The position numbers were made by a program, and so were the translations under genes. Of a stretch of 64,000 nt of DNA, positions 12,736 to 23,408 are shown piece by piece (the first letter of the stretch is position 1; each line of letters begins with the position of its first letter). This stretch comes from Cantharellus purpuraceus (Eukaryota > Basidiomycota > Agaricomycetes > Cantharellales > Hydnaceae): positions 1,612,001 to 1,676,000 of the forward strand of contig JALBUN010000010.1 of assembly GCA_025174535.1 (NCBI GenBank), written 5' to 3'. The notes beneath the pieces are model-generated. The model was given only the letters and a program-made list of their open reading frames with translations. It was not told the origin of the DNA and did no database searches.

Positions 12736-13593
12736 TCATGTTATTTCCTTTGAGTCGCCACCCTCCTCTTGGGCACCGTTCTGTTTGGGGTCAGGATGTT
12801 CTGCAACCTCTGAGCCATTTTCATCGTCATCCGACATAGTTGAGGGTTTCGCTTTGCCCTTTCCAAAAGCTTCTTTGATGTTCATAGTCGCAGTATCTTT
12901 GGTAGCAGCCGTGCTCGTCTTGGGTTTACGTTTGGCAGGAGCTGGGGGTGGCGCGGATACGCCAGCGGATATAATCTCTAACGAGCGGAGGAAAATTAAC
13001 AGTCAAAAGGGTGAAGCATTAAGGACGACGAACCCTCCAGAAATACAAACTCGTCTGCTCTCCGCACGGCGCTCACTTTGATAACAGTCAGAAACTCATA
13101 AAGGTCTAAATTATAGCACCGACCAACGTCTTTCTGCTGCATAGTGGTCCGTTTCTCTCTGACGGCTTGCAGCTGACCAGCTTGGCTCAGTCGCTTGATA
13201 AATTCTTCCTGACATGTGCAGACCATGATGTTTTAGCATTCACGAGTTAAGGCCTGCACATGAGACTAACCGCAGCGACTGATATAAGAAACACCGCCTC
13301 TTTATTACAGCTGGGAAGCTCCTGAAGCGTCACGTATCAAATAAAAGCGCACATGCACAGGGAACACCAAATCATGCCTTATCTGCTTTCATTATGCGTT
13401 GCACTCTTGCAAGGGGTAGGAGTGATTTGCCAGGTGGTCTGTCAGCATTCGGCGGAGCTCTCGGTGTTGTCCTCGGTTTTTTGGCTTTGGGCTCCTCTTG
13501 TGGCACTGCCACGTCTGGTTGGCTTTGGCTCTGATCTTCCTCAGCATTTATGCCTGTTTCAGAAATCGGCGCCGCGGTTGGAGACGCGTCCAT
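12736..13593 (-). CDS. Histone-fold protein, DPB3/DLS1/CHRAC1 type
   Basis: This is an NF-YC-like histone fold of the kind found in DNA polymerase epsilon subunit C and the CHRAC/ISW2 chromatin-remodelling complex. Exons read GKSLLPLARVQRIMKADK, then ELPSCNKEAVFLISVAA, then EEFIKRLSQAGQLQAVREKR, then VVSAVRRADEFVFLE, which covers alpha-1 to alpha-3 of the fold. The N-terminus is Pro/Glu/Ser-rich and the C-terminus is a basic then acidic tail ending GGDSKEIT. Introns lie at 13322-13377 (apparently GC-AG, GCATGA donor), 13209-13270 and two more near 13060-13126 and 12979-13037. The start is the ATG at 13593. The partner would be a DPB4/CHRAC-17-like protein, not in this window. Assignment between the polymerase and remodeller roles cannot be made from sequence. 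Confidence 0.82.
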
Positions 13594-14182
13594 TTGGACG
13601 TTGGAAAGACGCGTCGGCTGTGGGGCTTGTGGACGCGTTATGTATGGTATGGCGGCGGCACGGCGGGGATCGAACCCGAAACTGCTTTTGGAAGCTTTGG
13701 CTCTTGGTTCCTCCCTTCGTAATATGCGACATTTATTATTTTTGCGTTTATTTTATGTATCTTTATTTTCAGCGCATGTGACATACTGGATCCGATCGCG
13801 GCTCACAGTTGTTTCTCCTGTCGCTTCAGTCATTGAGCATTTGAATCGCTTTTTCCCCTGCACTAAATGTGTGATTGCTGTAATTTGCCGCTACGAGGCA
13901 GCTGCATTTCCACACCAATCTCGACAAGACGAAAATTACATTACATTACAAGCAGATTCAAAACAGCCATAGGACACTCTGATAGCAGACGTTCTGTCTC
14001 AACCGAGCGTAGTTTGATCGAACATGGGAAGGGTTCTGGATGGCTACGTCCACCGGACGTTGCAAACCCGGCCGGCACCTATCCCCGTGCCCGTGCCCGT
14101 GCCCAAACGCAAACATTGTTGCATTATGAAATTTCCGAGGAATAATTCAACACACTCCCCTCCAAGAAGGGGGAAAGCTAAG
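13594..14182. other. Intergenic region with a lone tRNA-like B-box
   Basis: No gene is seen. On the minus strand 13665-13677 matches a pol III B-box (GGGTTCGATCCCC) but no tRNA fold surrounds it. A short CCCGTG hexamer repeat lies at 14082-14104. Confidence 0.5.
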
Positions 14183-15762
14183 CTAGGCTTCTGAAACAGC
14201 GATCACCGCCTTTGCCTTATTATTCCCTTTCATCACGTCCAAAATCGCCTGTCCAGCGCGTTCCAACCCAGTATAGACATCCTCCCTATATTTGATTTGT
14301 CCACTGGAAATCATCTTGGGGAACACACTGTTAAACTCCTTGATCATATCGTCGTGGTCTGACACGATGAATCCGTTGAGAGAAATGCGTTTGGGAACAA
14401 TGAGTCCCCAAGCCTATATAAAAAAATCAGATGTGATAGGCATGGACAATGAAAAGCCCCAACCTTCATGCCATATTGTTCAGTGGAATTGTAACTCGAA
14501 ATAAATCCGCAGTTAATGACCCGGCCGAAAGGGTTCAGGGCGACTAGAGCATTGTCTAGCGTTTCAGCTTCGACGTTCGTATAAGTCAGTGATGATATAA
14601 TGATTAATCATCGCTACCTCCGACCTTCAACCAGTCGGTCAACGATGTAAGGAGATGGAAAGATAAAGAGCGCATACATTATCCCAGAAGATATCGATGC
14701 CGTGTCCGAGTTCTTGTAGAGCGGCCATCGTATTTTTGGTCTTGTAGTTGAAAGCAACGTCTGCACCAACTTCCTTTGCAAAAGCTATCTTTTCGTCCGA
14801 GCCTGCGGAGGCGATCACCTTGAGCCCATCAGCTTTGGCGAGTTGGATGACGGTCCTATCAAAACATCCATTATATTTGTGCACCAATATGGCATGACCA
14901 TATAACACATACGCTCCAACCGGTCCAGCTGCAGTAGTTACAAACACGGTTTCCCCCTGAAAACTTGTTTAAAACAAGAGGCATGATACGCGCTCGGGTT
15001 ACCTGTTTGGCCTTGGAAAATAATTTCCATCCGACATACGCAGTCTGACCTAGAGCCCAATTTAAAAATCACGGCATGGCACGGCTACCGTCATACCAGG
15101 CATCCCCGCTACACCAACATAAGCCGACCAGGGCAAGTTTTCTTTGTTTTCCAAAACCATCAGTCCAGAGACGTTGGTTTTAATCGTATATGCCTGAAAC
15201 TCTACATGCCCAAGGACGTCACACATCATCTCGAGCAAACTGATTCTACATGCCTAGGTGACCGTATACATGATCGCCCTTTTTGAATGCAGGGTTCTCT
15301 GAGCGCAGAACGATACCGACACCAAAGTTTTCCAGTCTATGTATTCAATCAGTTGACTTGATTCAGGCTGATGGAAGAATCACTCGAGGGTGCTTACGGT
15401 GAACCGATGGCGAATGGTCTCTGTGGCATTCGTGAGTATCACACGATCAAGGTCACCACAGGCGCGCTCACTATATAGCTGTTTGTTCCACCAGGTCCAC
15501 TTTGGGGCTGTAGCGGTTATAGTGTTTGTAAATTCCTCAATCTAGACAATCCATGTCACCATAAAGCACCCACCGGTTCACGCATACGACCACGCATGTA
15601 GGGATCGATGCTGAGCACGAGTGCTTTTATAAGCACACCGCCATTGAGTGGCGCGTCAAGATCCAACTGCTGGCTTGTGTCGTATATGGTCGTCTCTCCT
15701 GGGACTGGATAGTTCTTGGGAATTTGGTTAAACAAAACGCGAGGGTTGGTCACTGGGGCCAT
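14183..15762 (-). CDS. NADP-dependent MDR oxidoreductase (alkenal/prostaglandin reductase-like)
   Basis: A medium-chain dehydrogenase/reductase without structural zinc, similar to alkenal double-bond reductases that reduce alpha,beta-unsaturated carbonyls with NADPH. It begins MAPVTNPRVLFNQIPKNYP and contains SIDPYMRGRMREP, the usual substrate-domain motif. The Rossmann fold reads VFVTTAAGPVGA then TVIQLAKADGLKVIASAGS and EVGADVAFNYK, matching the AAxGxVG cofactor motif. DIFWDN is the family's YFDN-like segment. The end reads YTGLERAGQAILDVMKGNN...KAVIAVSEA. Five or more introns interrupt it. It lies tail-to-tail with nothing close; upstream is a small tandem repeat and the NLR. Substrate unknown. 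Confidence 0.87.
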
Positions 15763-15828
15763 GGCTATCAGATCAGAGTCCAGTGTGTTGCATCTCGCGC
15801 ATGGGTTTTAACTCTGCCAAGCTGTGTG

Positions 15829-15888
15829 TAAGCAGGTGGTGGTTAAAATAAGTAGGTGATGGTGAATAAGCAGGTGGTGGTAAATGAG
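15829..15888. repeat. Short tandem repeat, about 24-bp unit
   Basis: Three imperfect copies of a G/T/A-rich unit containing 'aggtggtggt' or 'aggtgatggt' lie upstream of the MDR gene, in the divergent interval shared with the NLR gene. Confidence 0.6.
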
Positions 15889-16127
15889 AGTGAGCGCATT
15901 TGGGGGCAAAACGGGTGAGTCAGATCTGCCGACGGCTATAGGTGTCCCATCAATTAGGGGGCGGTGCTGCATGGCAGACACAGCAAGTGAGACATCAAGC
16001 GTCGATTATATGGCAAGCTGGGCACAGTTCACTCGGCTCCTGTCTGTCAGAAGAGCTTGTGGGTATCCAGCTAGCGCTGAGCTGTGGTTCAGTGATCACG
16101 ATCATACCCCGATAGCGACTGCTTACC

Positions 16128-19100
16128 ATGTCGAATAACACCCGTGATAAGTTTACATCGATTCGCAATACATTGCGTAACACGTTCAAACGTCGAACGT
16201 CGTCTCATTCGTCTCCCTCTTCAGCGTCTGCAGCACCACCGTCAGACTCAGTCGGCTCCCTCCCCCACTCTGGTGTTGGTACCAATGCTACCCAGCCTCA
16301 GCCTACCTCTCCAACGCCTCCATCAGGACCGTCAAATTCAGGCGGTGGTGCTATCTCTTCGCCCAGGGAAGCCGCGCATGCGTCTAAGCCACAAAACACA
16401 CCGGCTGGCGATGGCAACATTAACCAGTTTAGCACGTTCCTTGGTGGTGCTGATGCTCCTCATACGTTGGTTAAGGACGTGGGAGGCATTGCTTACATGG
16501 GTTTCAAAGGCCTCCTTTCCATGTTGAATACAGTAGGATATGCTCTCCCGCCGCTGAAGGCTGCTGCTGCAGGGCTAGGCAGCGTTTTGACCGTAATCGA
16601 TGTATGTATTCCTTGGCGGTGAATGATTGTGCAGGACTAACCACATTCCCGCGATACAGAAAGTGATACAGAATCAGGAAGACTATGAAGCCATCACAAA
16701 GAAACTTGAGGCAATCATCTCCATGGCTGAGAAATACAAGCAGCAAGGTTGCCAGCGGGCTCTAGATCGTCGTGTTGAAGAATTGTCAACGTGGGTGGTT
16801 TCATCTTGTTTCGTGGACCACCTTTGAACTCACTAGTGCATCAGTGCTATGAAGCATCACACGGAAAAGATACAACGTATACAAGAGCGCTGGCTTGTTA
16901 GACGCGTGTTCGAGAATGCTCAAGACGCCAGTTTGGTGGCAAAATCGTTTCGTGACATTGGGATACTAATGAGTGCATTCGAAGTAAATAAATCTGCAGA
17001 GTGAAGGACCATTCGCTTATCTGATGTATTACAGATGGACACCGTGCTCCATATTGAAGTCAAGACAGAGGAGATATCGCAGAGGCTCATTGATGAGCAA
17101 GCCAAGGTAGAGGAGATACTTCACTGGCTCAAGTATGAGGATATCACTCGTATCACTCGTGAGTTGCCTTGATGCGGTCGTTATGCGTATTTTTTTAATG
17201 ATAGAACAATCAGAAAGTCTTCCACACACCAAACACGCATTTTATAACACTCGTCAAATTCGTGACATACCTGGAGATCTTGAAAAGCCAGGTTGTTTGG
17301 AGGGTACCCGCAAACAAATCTTGGCTGACCTTGAGAGATGGGCACTGGACGATGCAGCTCCAAAGGTCTGCTGGCTGAACGGAATGGCAGGAACAGGCAA
17401 GTCCAGCATCGCTCACACCCTTAGTGAACTCCTCGATGAGAAGCACATGCTCGGAGCGAGCTTCTTCTGTTCACGCTCAGCTTCCCAAGAAGTCAGAAAC
17501 GCACGTCTCATCATCCCCACCATTGCCTACAAACTTTCCCAGGCTTCTCCACTCCTTCGATCCGCAATAAACGAGGCTATAGGGAACAAACCCGATGTAG
17601 GCTCGTTGCACACACTCTCTATGCAGTTCCGCTTGCTGCTGGTAGGGCCGATTCAGCGCGTCCTTGGCGCATCTGTCAAGACCTATAAAACAGTCATTAT
17701 TGATGCTCTCGATGAGTGCACCGAACCTGGGGTAGTGATGCAATTGATCCAGTCTGTCGTCGCATGTGCCTCAGAGATGCCTCTCAAGTTTTTCATCTCC
17801 AGTCGAGATCTGATCACCATCCGAAATGCCTTTTATCATAACCCTACGCATCCGCCAAAGACCCTTTCTTTGCACAGCGTTGAGAGGGCAGTTGTGCAAA
17901 ATGACATCAAAACGTACCTTCTATTTTCCTTGTCTGCAATTGCTCGAAGAGTCCCGCAACCTATATCTTGGCCCCCTCCTGACGACCTCAAGATGCTTGT
18001 CGAGCGATCGGACCGATTGTTCATTTACGCCGCGACTGCCGTTCGGTACATTGGCGTGCCTGATGTGGACTTCAGAACGCGCTTAACTCACATCACACGC
18101 CTTACCCCTTCAAGGATGCGGACGGGAGTCATCGATTCGCTATATAATGATATCATGAAGCAGGCTTTCCACAGCGAGCTTGAAACTGACGAAGTGTCTC
18201 TGAGACGCGAGATACTTGCCGCAGTCGTGTTTCTGCTCGTTCCGTTGTCCACAGACGCGGTCGCATCCTTGCTGAACGTGGACAGATTTCCGGCTCGGAT
18301 TGCATTGGCGTCATTTCGCTCCGTGATTCATGTGCCTACTGCCGACACCAGCCCAGTCTCCGTCTTTCACGCCTCATTTCGCGATTTCATCGTTGATTCG
18401 TCCCGCTGTGAGAATCACTTCCTGGATGTGACTGAAGGTCATTGGATGTTAACTGTCAAGTGTCTCCGATGCTTGAATCAGTCTCTCAAACAAAATATAT
18501 GCAATTTGGATATCAATCACACGTTCTCACCATCTCAGGAAATCATCGCTATTCATGACAGTCTACGATATTCTTGCGTGCACTGGGCATCACATCTTGT
18601 ACACGTTCTCGAAGGAGACATAACACAGAGTTCAGATGTCATCCAAGACCTTTTTTTGCTGTTTGTCAACGACCATTTACTGCACTGGTTCGAATGCCTG
18701 AGCGCTTTGAGAGAGCTCGAATCAGGTATAACGTCGCTTGTGAGCGCCAAGAAAGCAATCTCAGTAAGCACTACGATAGCTGGGAGGAGGAATATCAACT
18801 CACCATTCTCTCAGGATTTTTCGAAGAGGCACGGTGGCTTTGAGGGTATACCATCACTCCTCGAGGATGCCCACCGATTCCTTCAATTCACGTTTGAACC
18901 AATTGACCGGCACCCCCTTGAAACGTATCACTCTACACTTGTGTGGATCCCAAAGAAGTCACTGATGCGTGAGCGATATGCTGACACATTCCGTAGCGCC
19001 CCTCAAGTACTATATGGGTTGTCAGAATCCTGGGGGCCGGCGTTGCATGTCATCCCACATGGCAACATCGTGGGACCCATTGCCTTCTCACCTGACGGTA

Positions 19101-21142
19101 GTCGTATTGTCGTTGGGGCTGTGGGTGTCTCCTCGCCTGGAATCTGGAACACCGTGACGGGGGAGAAGGAAGGTGCATACGCCGTGACCAGGGAGGAGGA
19201 CGGGGGCACCGCGACTAGGGGGGAGCGTCAGATGGAAGAGGAGGATGGAAATGCTGTGACTGGGAAGGAGGAGCGTCAGATGAAAGATAAACCGGAGGAG
19301 GATGGAGATGTTGTGACTGGGAAGGAGGGGTATCGGATGAAAGATGAACCGGAGGAGGATGGTGACACCGCCGCCAGAGGAGATGAGCGTCAGATTGAAG
19401 ATGAACCGGGGGTGAATGGTGAGACTGTGGCCGAAGAGGAGGCGCCTCAGAAGGAAGACAATCCGGCGCTGTATGCCCCGCCCGTCGCTTTCTCACCTGA
19501 TGGCAGCCGCATTGCGTCTGGATCATTGGACTGCATAGTTCGGATCTGGAACACTGCGACTGAGGAGCAGGAGGCTAAGCTGCAAGGTCATACGGGTGAG
19601 GTGAAGTCGGTAGCTTTCTCGCACAAGGGTGACTTTATTGTGTCTGGATCGAGGGACAAAACAGTTCGGGTTTGGAATACAAGGACGTACGCGACCGAAC
19701 ACATACTGTCAGGCCATTCACGTGGAGTGATGTCTATTGCCGTGACCAGCGAGGACAAGTACGTCGTGTCCGGTTCGGATACGATTGTCCGGATATGGGA
19801 CATTGTAGCTGGACAGCTCTCTTGTGAGCTTACGGGACCTTCAAATAGGGTGAGGTCTGTCGCAGTCTCTTCCAACTCTCAACACATCGCCGCTGCGTCA
19901 GATAGAGAGCTGTGGATCTGGGATGTAGACTGTGTCATAGGAGACGAGGTCCCGTCAATGGTGACCAGGATGAAATCTACTCATGTCTTTCCCCCTTGCC
20001 CCTCCAGGTGTTTGATACACAAAAAGTCAGGCCATGCATTGGCGATGTCTGTGGCTTTTTCGCCCAATGGCACACAGATCGTGTCTACAGTGGGGGATAG
20101 GGAGGCGCTGTCTGGGCTAGTGTATATCTGGTGTGTGACATCAGGCAGGCTGATGCATAGTCTGGAGGGACATTCATTGTGGGTCACGTCGGTTGCCTTT
20201 TCACCCGACGGAAACCGCATTGCATCTGGTTCGTTGGACATGACGGTTCGAATCTGGGACACAGATTTCAATTCTACTGGCAGAGATATAATATCTACAT
20301 CGAACATGGATGGACTCCAGAGTCGGACTGAGACACAGGTTATGAGGACGCGTTGGTCGAGCTCGCATGGACTGGGGTCATGTGCGCTCTCGCGTGACGG
20401 TAGTCGTGTCATAATTGGGACGTGGGTCGGCCTCGTTTACGTCTGGAACCACGTGACGAACACGGTAGAATGTGAACTGCGGGGACATTCAGATAGGGTG
20501 TCGTCCGTCGCCTTCTCCAATGATGGAAGCCATGTCGTATCTGGATCAATCGACAAGACCGTTCGGATATGGAACTGTGACATGAAGAGCGAGGTCAGTC
20601 TGTATCAGCATCTGGATCGGGTGGCGTCAGTGGCCTTTATGCGCGACGGCAGTCGTGTTGTGTTTGGGTCTGAGAACAAGACGGTTCAGATCTGGAATCC
20701 AGCGACGGGCCAGATTGAGAGCAAGCTAGAGACTCCGGATATCGCGTGGTCCATCGCCTTCTCGCATGACGGCAGTTATGTCGTATGTGGATTGTGGAGA
20801 AGGACTTATATATGGGATTTGACGACAACCGAGATAAACAAGTCTACACTGTTACCTGGACGACTCCAATTGCCAGATGGAACTCGAGTCAATTCCCTTG
20901 GCCCCGTCCGGTGTCACCTTTACGATCCAGCTGACGAGGTGACAAACGACATACCCGCATACATCCTGTCTATACCCGAGAATAAGGACCGGATAATCGG
21001 TGAACACGCACTGCACAGCTGCTGGATACCCCCTCAGTACCGGAACTTTCGAGAGGCGAGTATAGGTGGATCAACGGTGTGCCTCGGACATGGGTCGGGT
21101 CGTGTTGTTATCCTGGATATGAAACGCTCTCCACATGTCTAA
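16128..21142 (+). CDS. NACHT-WD40 NLR (STAND) protein
   Basis: A predicted signal-transducing STAND ATPase of about 1,584 residues, of the fungal NLR type linked to non-self recognition and regulated cell death. Exons: 16128-16601, 16660-16790, 16845-16983, 17035-17158, 17205-18763, 18815-21142; frames agree throughout. The N-terminus is Ser/Pro-rich, then helical (YALPPLKAAAAGLGSVLTVID and a coiled EAITKKLEAIISMAEKYK), an unnamed effector-side region. The NACHT domain has Walker A GMAGTGKS near residue 352, Walker B VIIDALDEC near 452 and the sensor-like FFISSRD. A winged-helix-like region follows (VSVFHASFRDFIVDSS). From about residue 880 there are roughly eleven WD40 repeats. The first is split by acidic tandem repeats (about residues 935-1026). 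The C-terminus ends GSGRVVILDMKRSPHV. WD repeats are clearly diverged from one another, unlike the near-identical repeats of HET-E. Ligand unknown. Confidence 0.9.
18764..18814 (+). other. In-frame 51-bp intron inside the NLR
   Basis: GTAAGC donor and TCTCAG acceptor bound a segment of 51 bp with no stop codon in the reading frame. Removing it deletes 17 residues (starting VSTTIAGRR) between the NACHT-associated helices and the segment SLLEDAHRFLQFTFE. Retention would keep the protein open. Confidence 0.6.
19193..19465 (+). repeat. Acidic 19-residue coding tandem repeat in the NLR
   Basis: Four complete 57-bp units (19238-19294, 19295-19351, 19352-19408, 19409-19465) follow a partial 15-codon unit. 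The unit reads like EEDGDVVTGKEGYRMKDEP. Units two and three are closest to each other; the last is most diverged. The array sits after the GIWN end of one WD strand and before YAPPVAFSPDGSRIASGS. Confidence 0.85.
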
Positions 21143-21493
21143 CAGGGAACGTCAGTGGCCTATGTATGTCCAGCATAATTTAACTTGCGATGAGGAGGGC
21201 GAGCCTGTTCAGATGTCATATCCCATAGACGGATCCACTTTGGAGTTGACAGACGCTCGTGCGACCAAGTAGTGAACAGAGTCTGTTGAGATCCCATTAT
21301 TATTGTCAAGATTTTAATCTCCTGTGAAGGGAGAGGCTTTGAACAAAGAGCCTACAGTCCAAAAAGTAATGACTTGAGATATATAAGTACCCTGGGTACT
21401 TACTGTATACACATGTAGATAGTGTGCTGCTTCATATTAGTTGTTTTGGAACCATGAACTTCAACCTAAACTTAAGTTTAGCCTGAGGGTATA
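21143..21493. other. 3' flank of the NLR
   Basis: A/T-rich sequence with no gene; probably 3' UTR and intergenic DNA before the LTR cluster. Confidence 0.45.
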
Positions 21494-21766
21494 TGTTTTG
21501 GAACCCGCAAAATTATGGTGTTAGGGCAAACTCTAAATCACCACAATTCTGTGAATGAACAGCTGAGAAGAATATCAAACCCTGCTGCAGCACAACTCCA
21601 GAAACAATTTAATGTTTGTACTTTGGTTACAATCCTTTGTATTGGTCAATGCAGACTATACACAGAAAAGTAATATGTTTCTTAGCAGCAAGAAATGAAT
21701 AAGACTTCCAGAGTCTAGAGTTCATGGATGCTTAGGGGTCCAGATATTCCAAAAAGAGGGGAATGC
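21494..21766 (+). mobile_element. LTR-A fragment (5' end, plus)
   Basis: Starts TGTTTTGGAACC and carries the LTR-A hallmark 'attatggtgttagggcaaac'. It is cut after about 273 bp by the start of another LTR-A copy. It is nearly the reverse complement of 22500-22774. Confidence 0.85.
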
Positions 21767-21997
21767 TGTTTTGGAACCTGCAAAATTATGGTGTTAGGGC
21801 AAACTCTAAATCACCACAATTCTGTGAATGAACAGCTGAGAAGAATATCAAATCCTACTGCAGCACAACTCCAGAAACAATTTAACGTTTGTACTTTGGT
21901 TACAATCTGTTGTAATGGTCAATGCAGATGATATGCAGGAAGGTAATACATTTCTTAGCAGTAGGGAATAAATAAGACTTCCAGAGTCTAGAGTTCA
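21767..21997 (+). mobile_element. Second LTR-A fragment (5' end, plus)
   Basis: A new TGTTTTGGAACC start follows 'gaggggaatgc' of the first fragment, so it is inserted in or fused to it. It stops near 21997, where the sequence continues as LTR-A in the opposite orientation. Confidence 0.8.
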
Positions 21998-22774
21998 CAC
22001 CTTCCACAACCTTCCAGTAGTTTCCATCTATTAATAGGTAGAATATTCCAGAACCATTAGTCAGCTCCTGTAAATACAATATATAAGGTCATTCTGCCTC
22101 TGAAATAGTAACATATTCTACCACTTCTACCCATCTTCTGCACACCAGTGTGACTAGAGTGACATACAGTGTCATCCTCTATCTCAGTAACTATTGATTA
22201 CCAGTTCAAGGATCTTGTAACTGTACTTGATTGCACTCGAAGTAGTGATATTCCTGCTTTGGGCATGGGTGTAGTATCTGCCTCACATGACTACAAATCT
22301 ACAGGGTGAGATTGTCTGTCAATAGTCCTGCCATTAGTGCTCTTGTTTAAGTTACTAGTGTGTACTGCCTTTGCAGAGCATTAGAATCTTGAACTCATGT
22401 GAAGCAGTCACTAGACTACTTCACACATTGCTGTTACCCGCTTCAGAGTGCCACTGGTTGGACGGTTGGATTCATCCACCTACTTCCTTTAGCCTCTAAG
22501 TGCATTCCCCTCTTTTTGGAATATCTGGACCCCTAAGCATCCATGAACTCTAGACTCTGGAAGTCTTATTCATTTCTTGCTGCTAAGAAACATATTACTT
22601 TTCTGTGTATAGTCTGCATTGACCAATACAAAGGATTGTAACCAAAGTACAAACATTAAATTGTTTCTGGAGTTGTGCTGCAGCAGGGTTTGATATTCTT
22701 CTCAGCTGTTCATTCACAGAATTGTGGTGATTTAGAGTTTGCCCTAACACCATAATTTTGTGGGTTCCAAAACA
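21998..22774 (-). mobile_element. LTR-A copy, minus orientation, about 777 bp
   Basis: Reading the minus strand from 22774, this copy starts TGTTTTGGAACCC and runs through the same landmarks as the solo LTR at 57285-58712, up to the 'ctattaatag' region. It lacks the rest of the LTR. The three fragments here form a head-to-head structure. Confidence 0.82.
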
Positions 22775-23408
22775 GATACAGACATGTAGCATTTACTTTG
22801 GAAACTGAAATATATGTACAGCTAAGTTTATGTGATGCCAACCTGATGGCATCCTTTCAAAGGAAGGGGTCTCACCTAGTCTGACCATTTAAAAGATTGG
22901 GTTATTCAAAGTTTAAGCCACCTTGAAAGAAATGTTTTCACAACAATTCATGTTTAAACCCTCAACCTATCAGATCAACAGAAGCTTCAGCTCAGTTGGA
23001 ATGCTAATTTAAACTTTAAGTCTGGTCATTAGTATAGATAAATGTTTAAATCGACGTTAAACATTGAAACTCCCGTTGTTTCGGCAACCTCAGCGGGTCA
23101 GTTGCATACGTTATGCTGACGTTATGAAGCGCGTGGCAACGCGCTGCCAAGCATCAGATTTTGACACCATTCTGACATGCAAGCTTCGAAATGTCCCCAT
23201 GAGGCGCGGCATGTTCCAAGCAACATGATAAAGGCCAAGCTAGTCGGTCTACTAAATAGTTGCCAGGAGTCCGGGAGGGTGCGCACCTTTTGAACTTTCC
23301 CGTCTCTGGAAGGCGCTCAGAATCAAGTACATAATAGAATGCTCGCTTCTACTGCATAAAACCTCTGATGATCTGATATCGCACTAAGGTTGCTGCCTAG
23401 GTACCACC
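22775..23408. other. Region between the LTR cluster and the P450 gene
   Basis: No gene is recognised. The first part is A/T-rich and may belong to a decayed element; the last 200 bp would hold the P450 promoter. Confidence 0.4.

Noticed and set aside
13661..13690. tRNA gene suggested by a perfect B-box on the minus strand
   Set aside because: The T-arm is imperfect, and no acceptor stem, D-arm or A-box is found at the right distance upstream.
19215..19526. Minus-strand proline-rich repeat protein
   Set aside because: Antisense reading of the acidic tandem repeat in the NLR.
19030..20830. Rapidly evolving, near-identical WD40 repeats as in HET-E
   Set aside because: The repeats differ strongly from each other at protein and DNA level; only the acidic array shows recent amplification.
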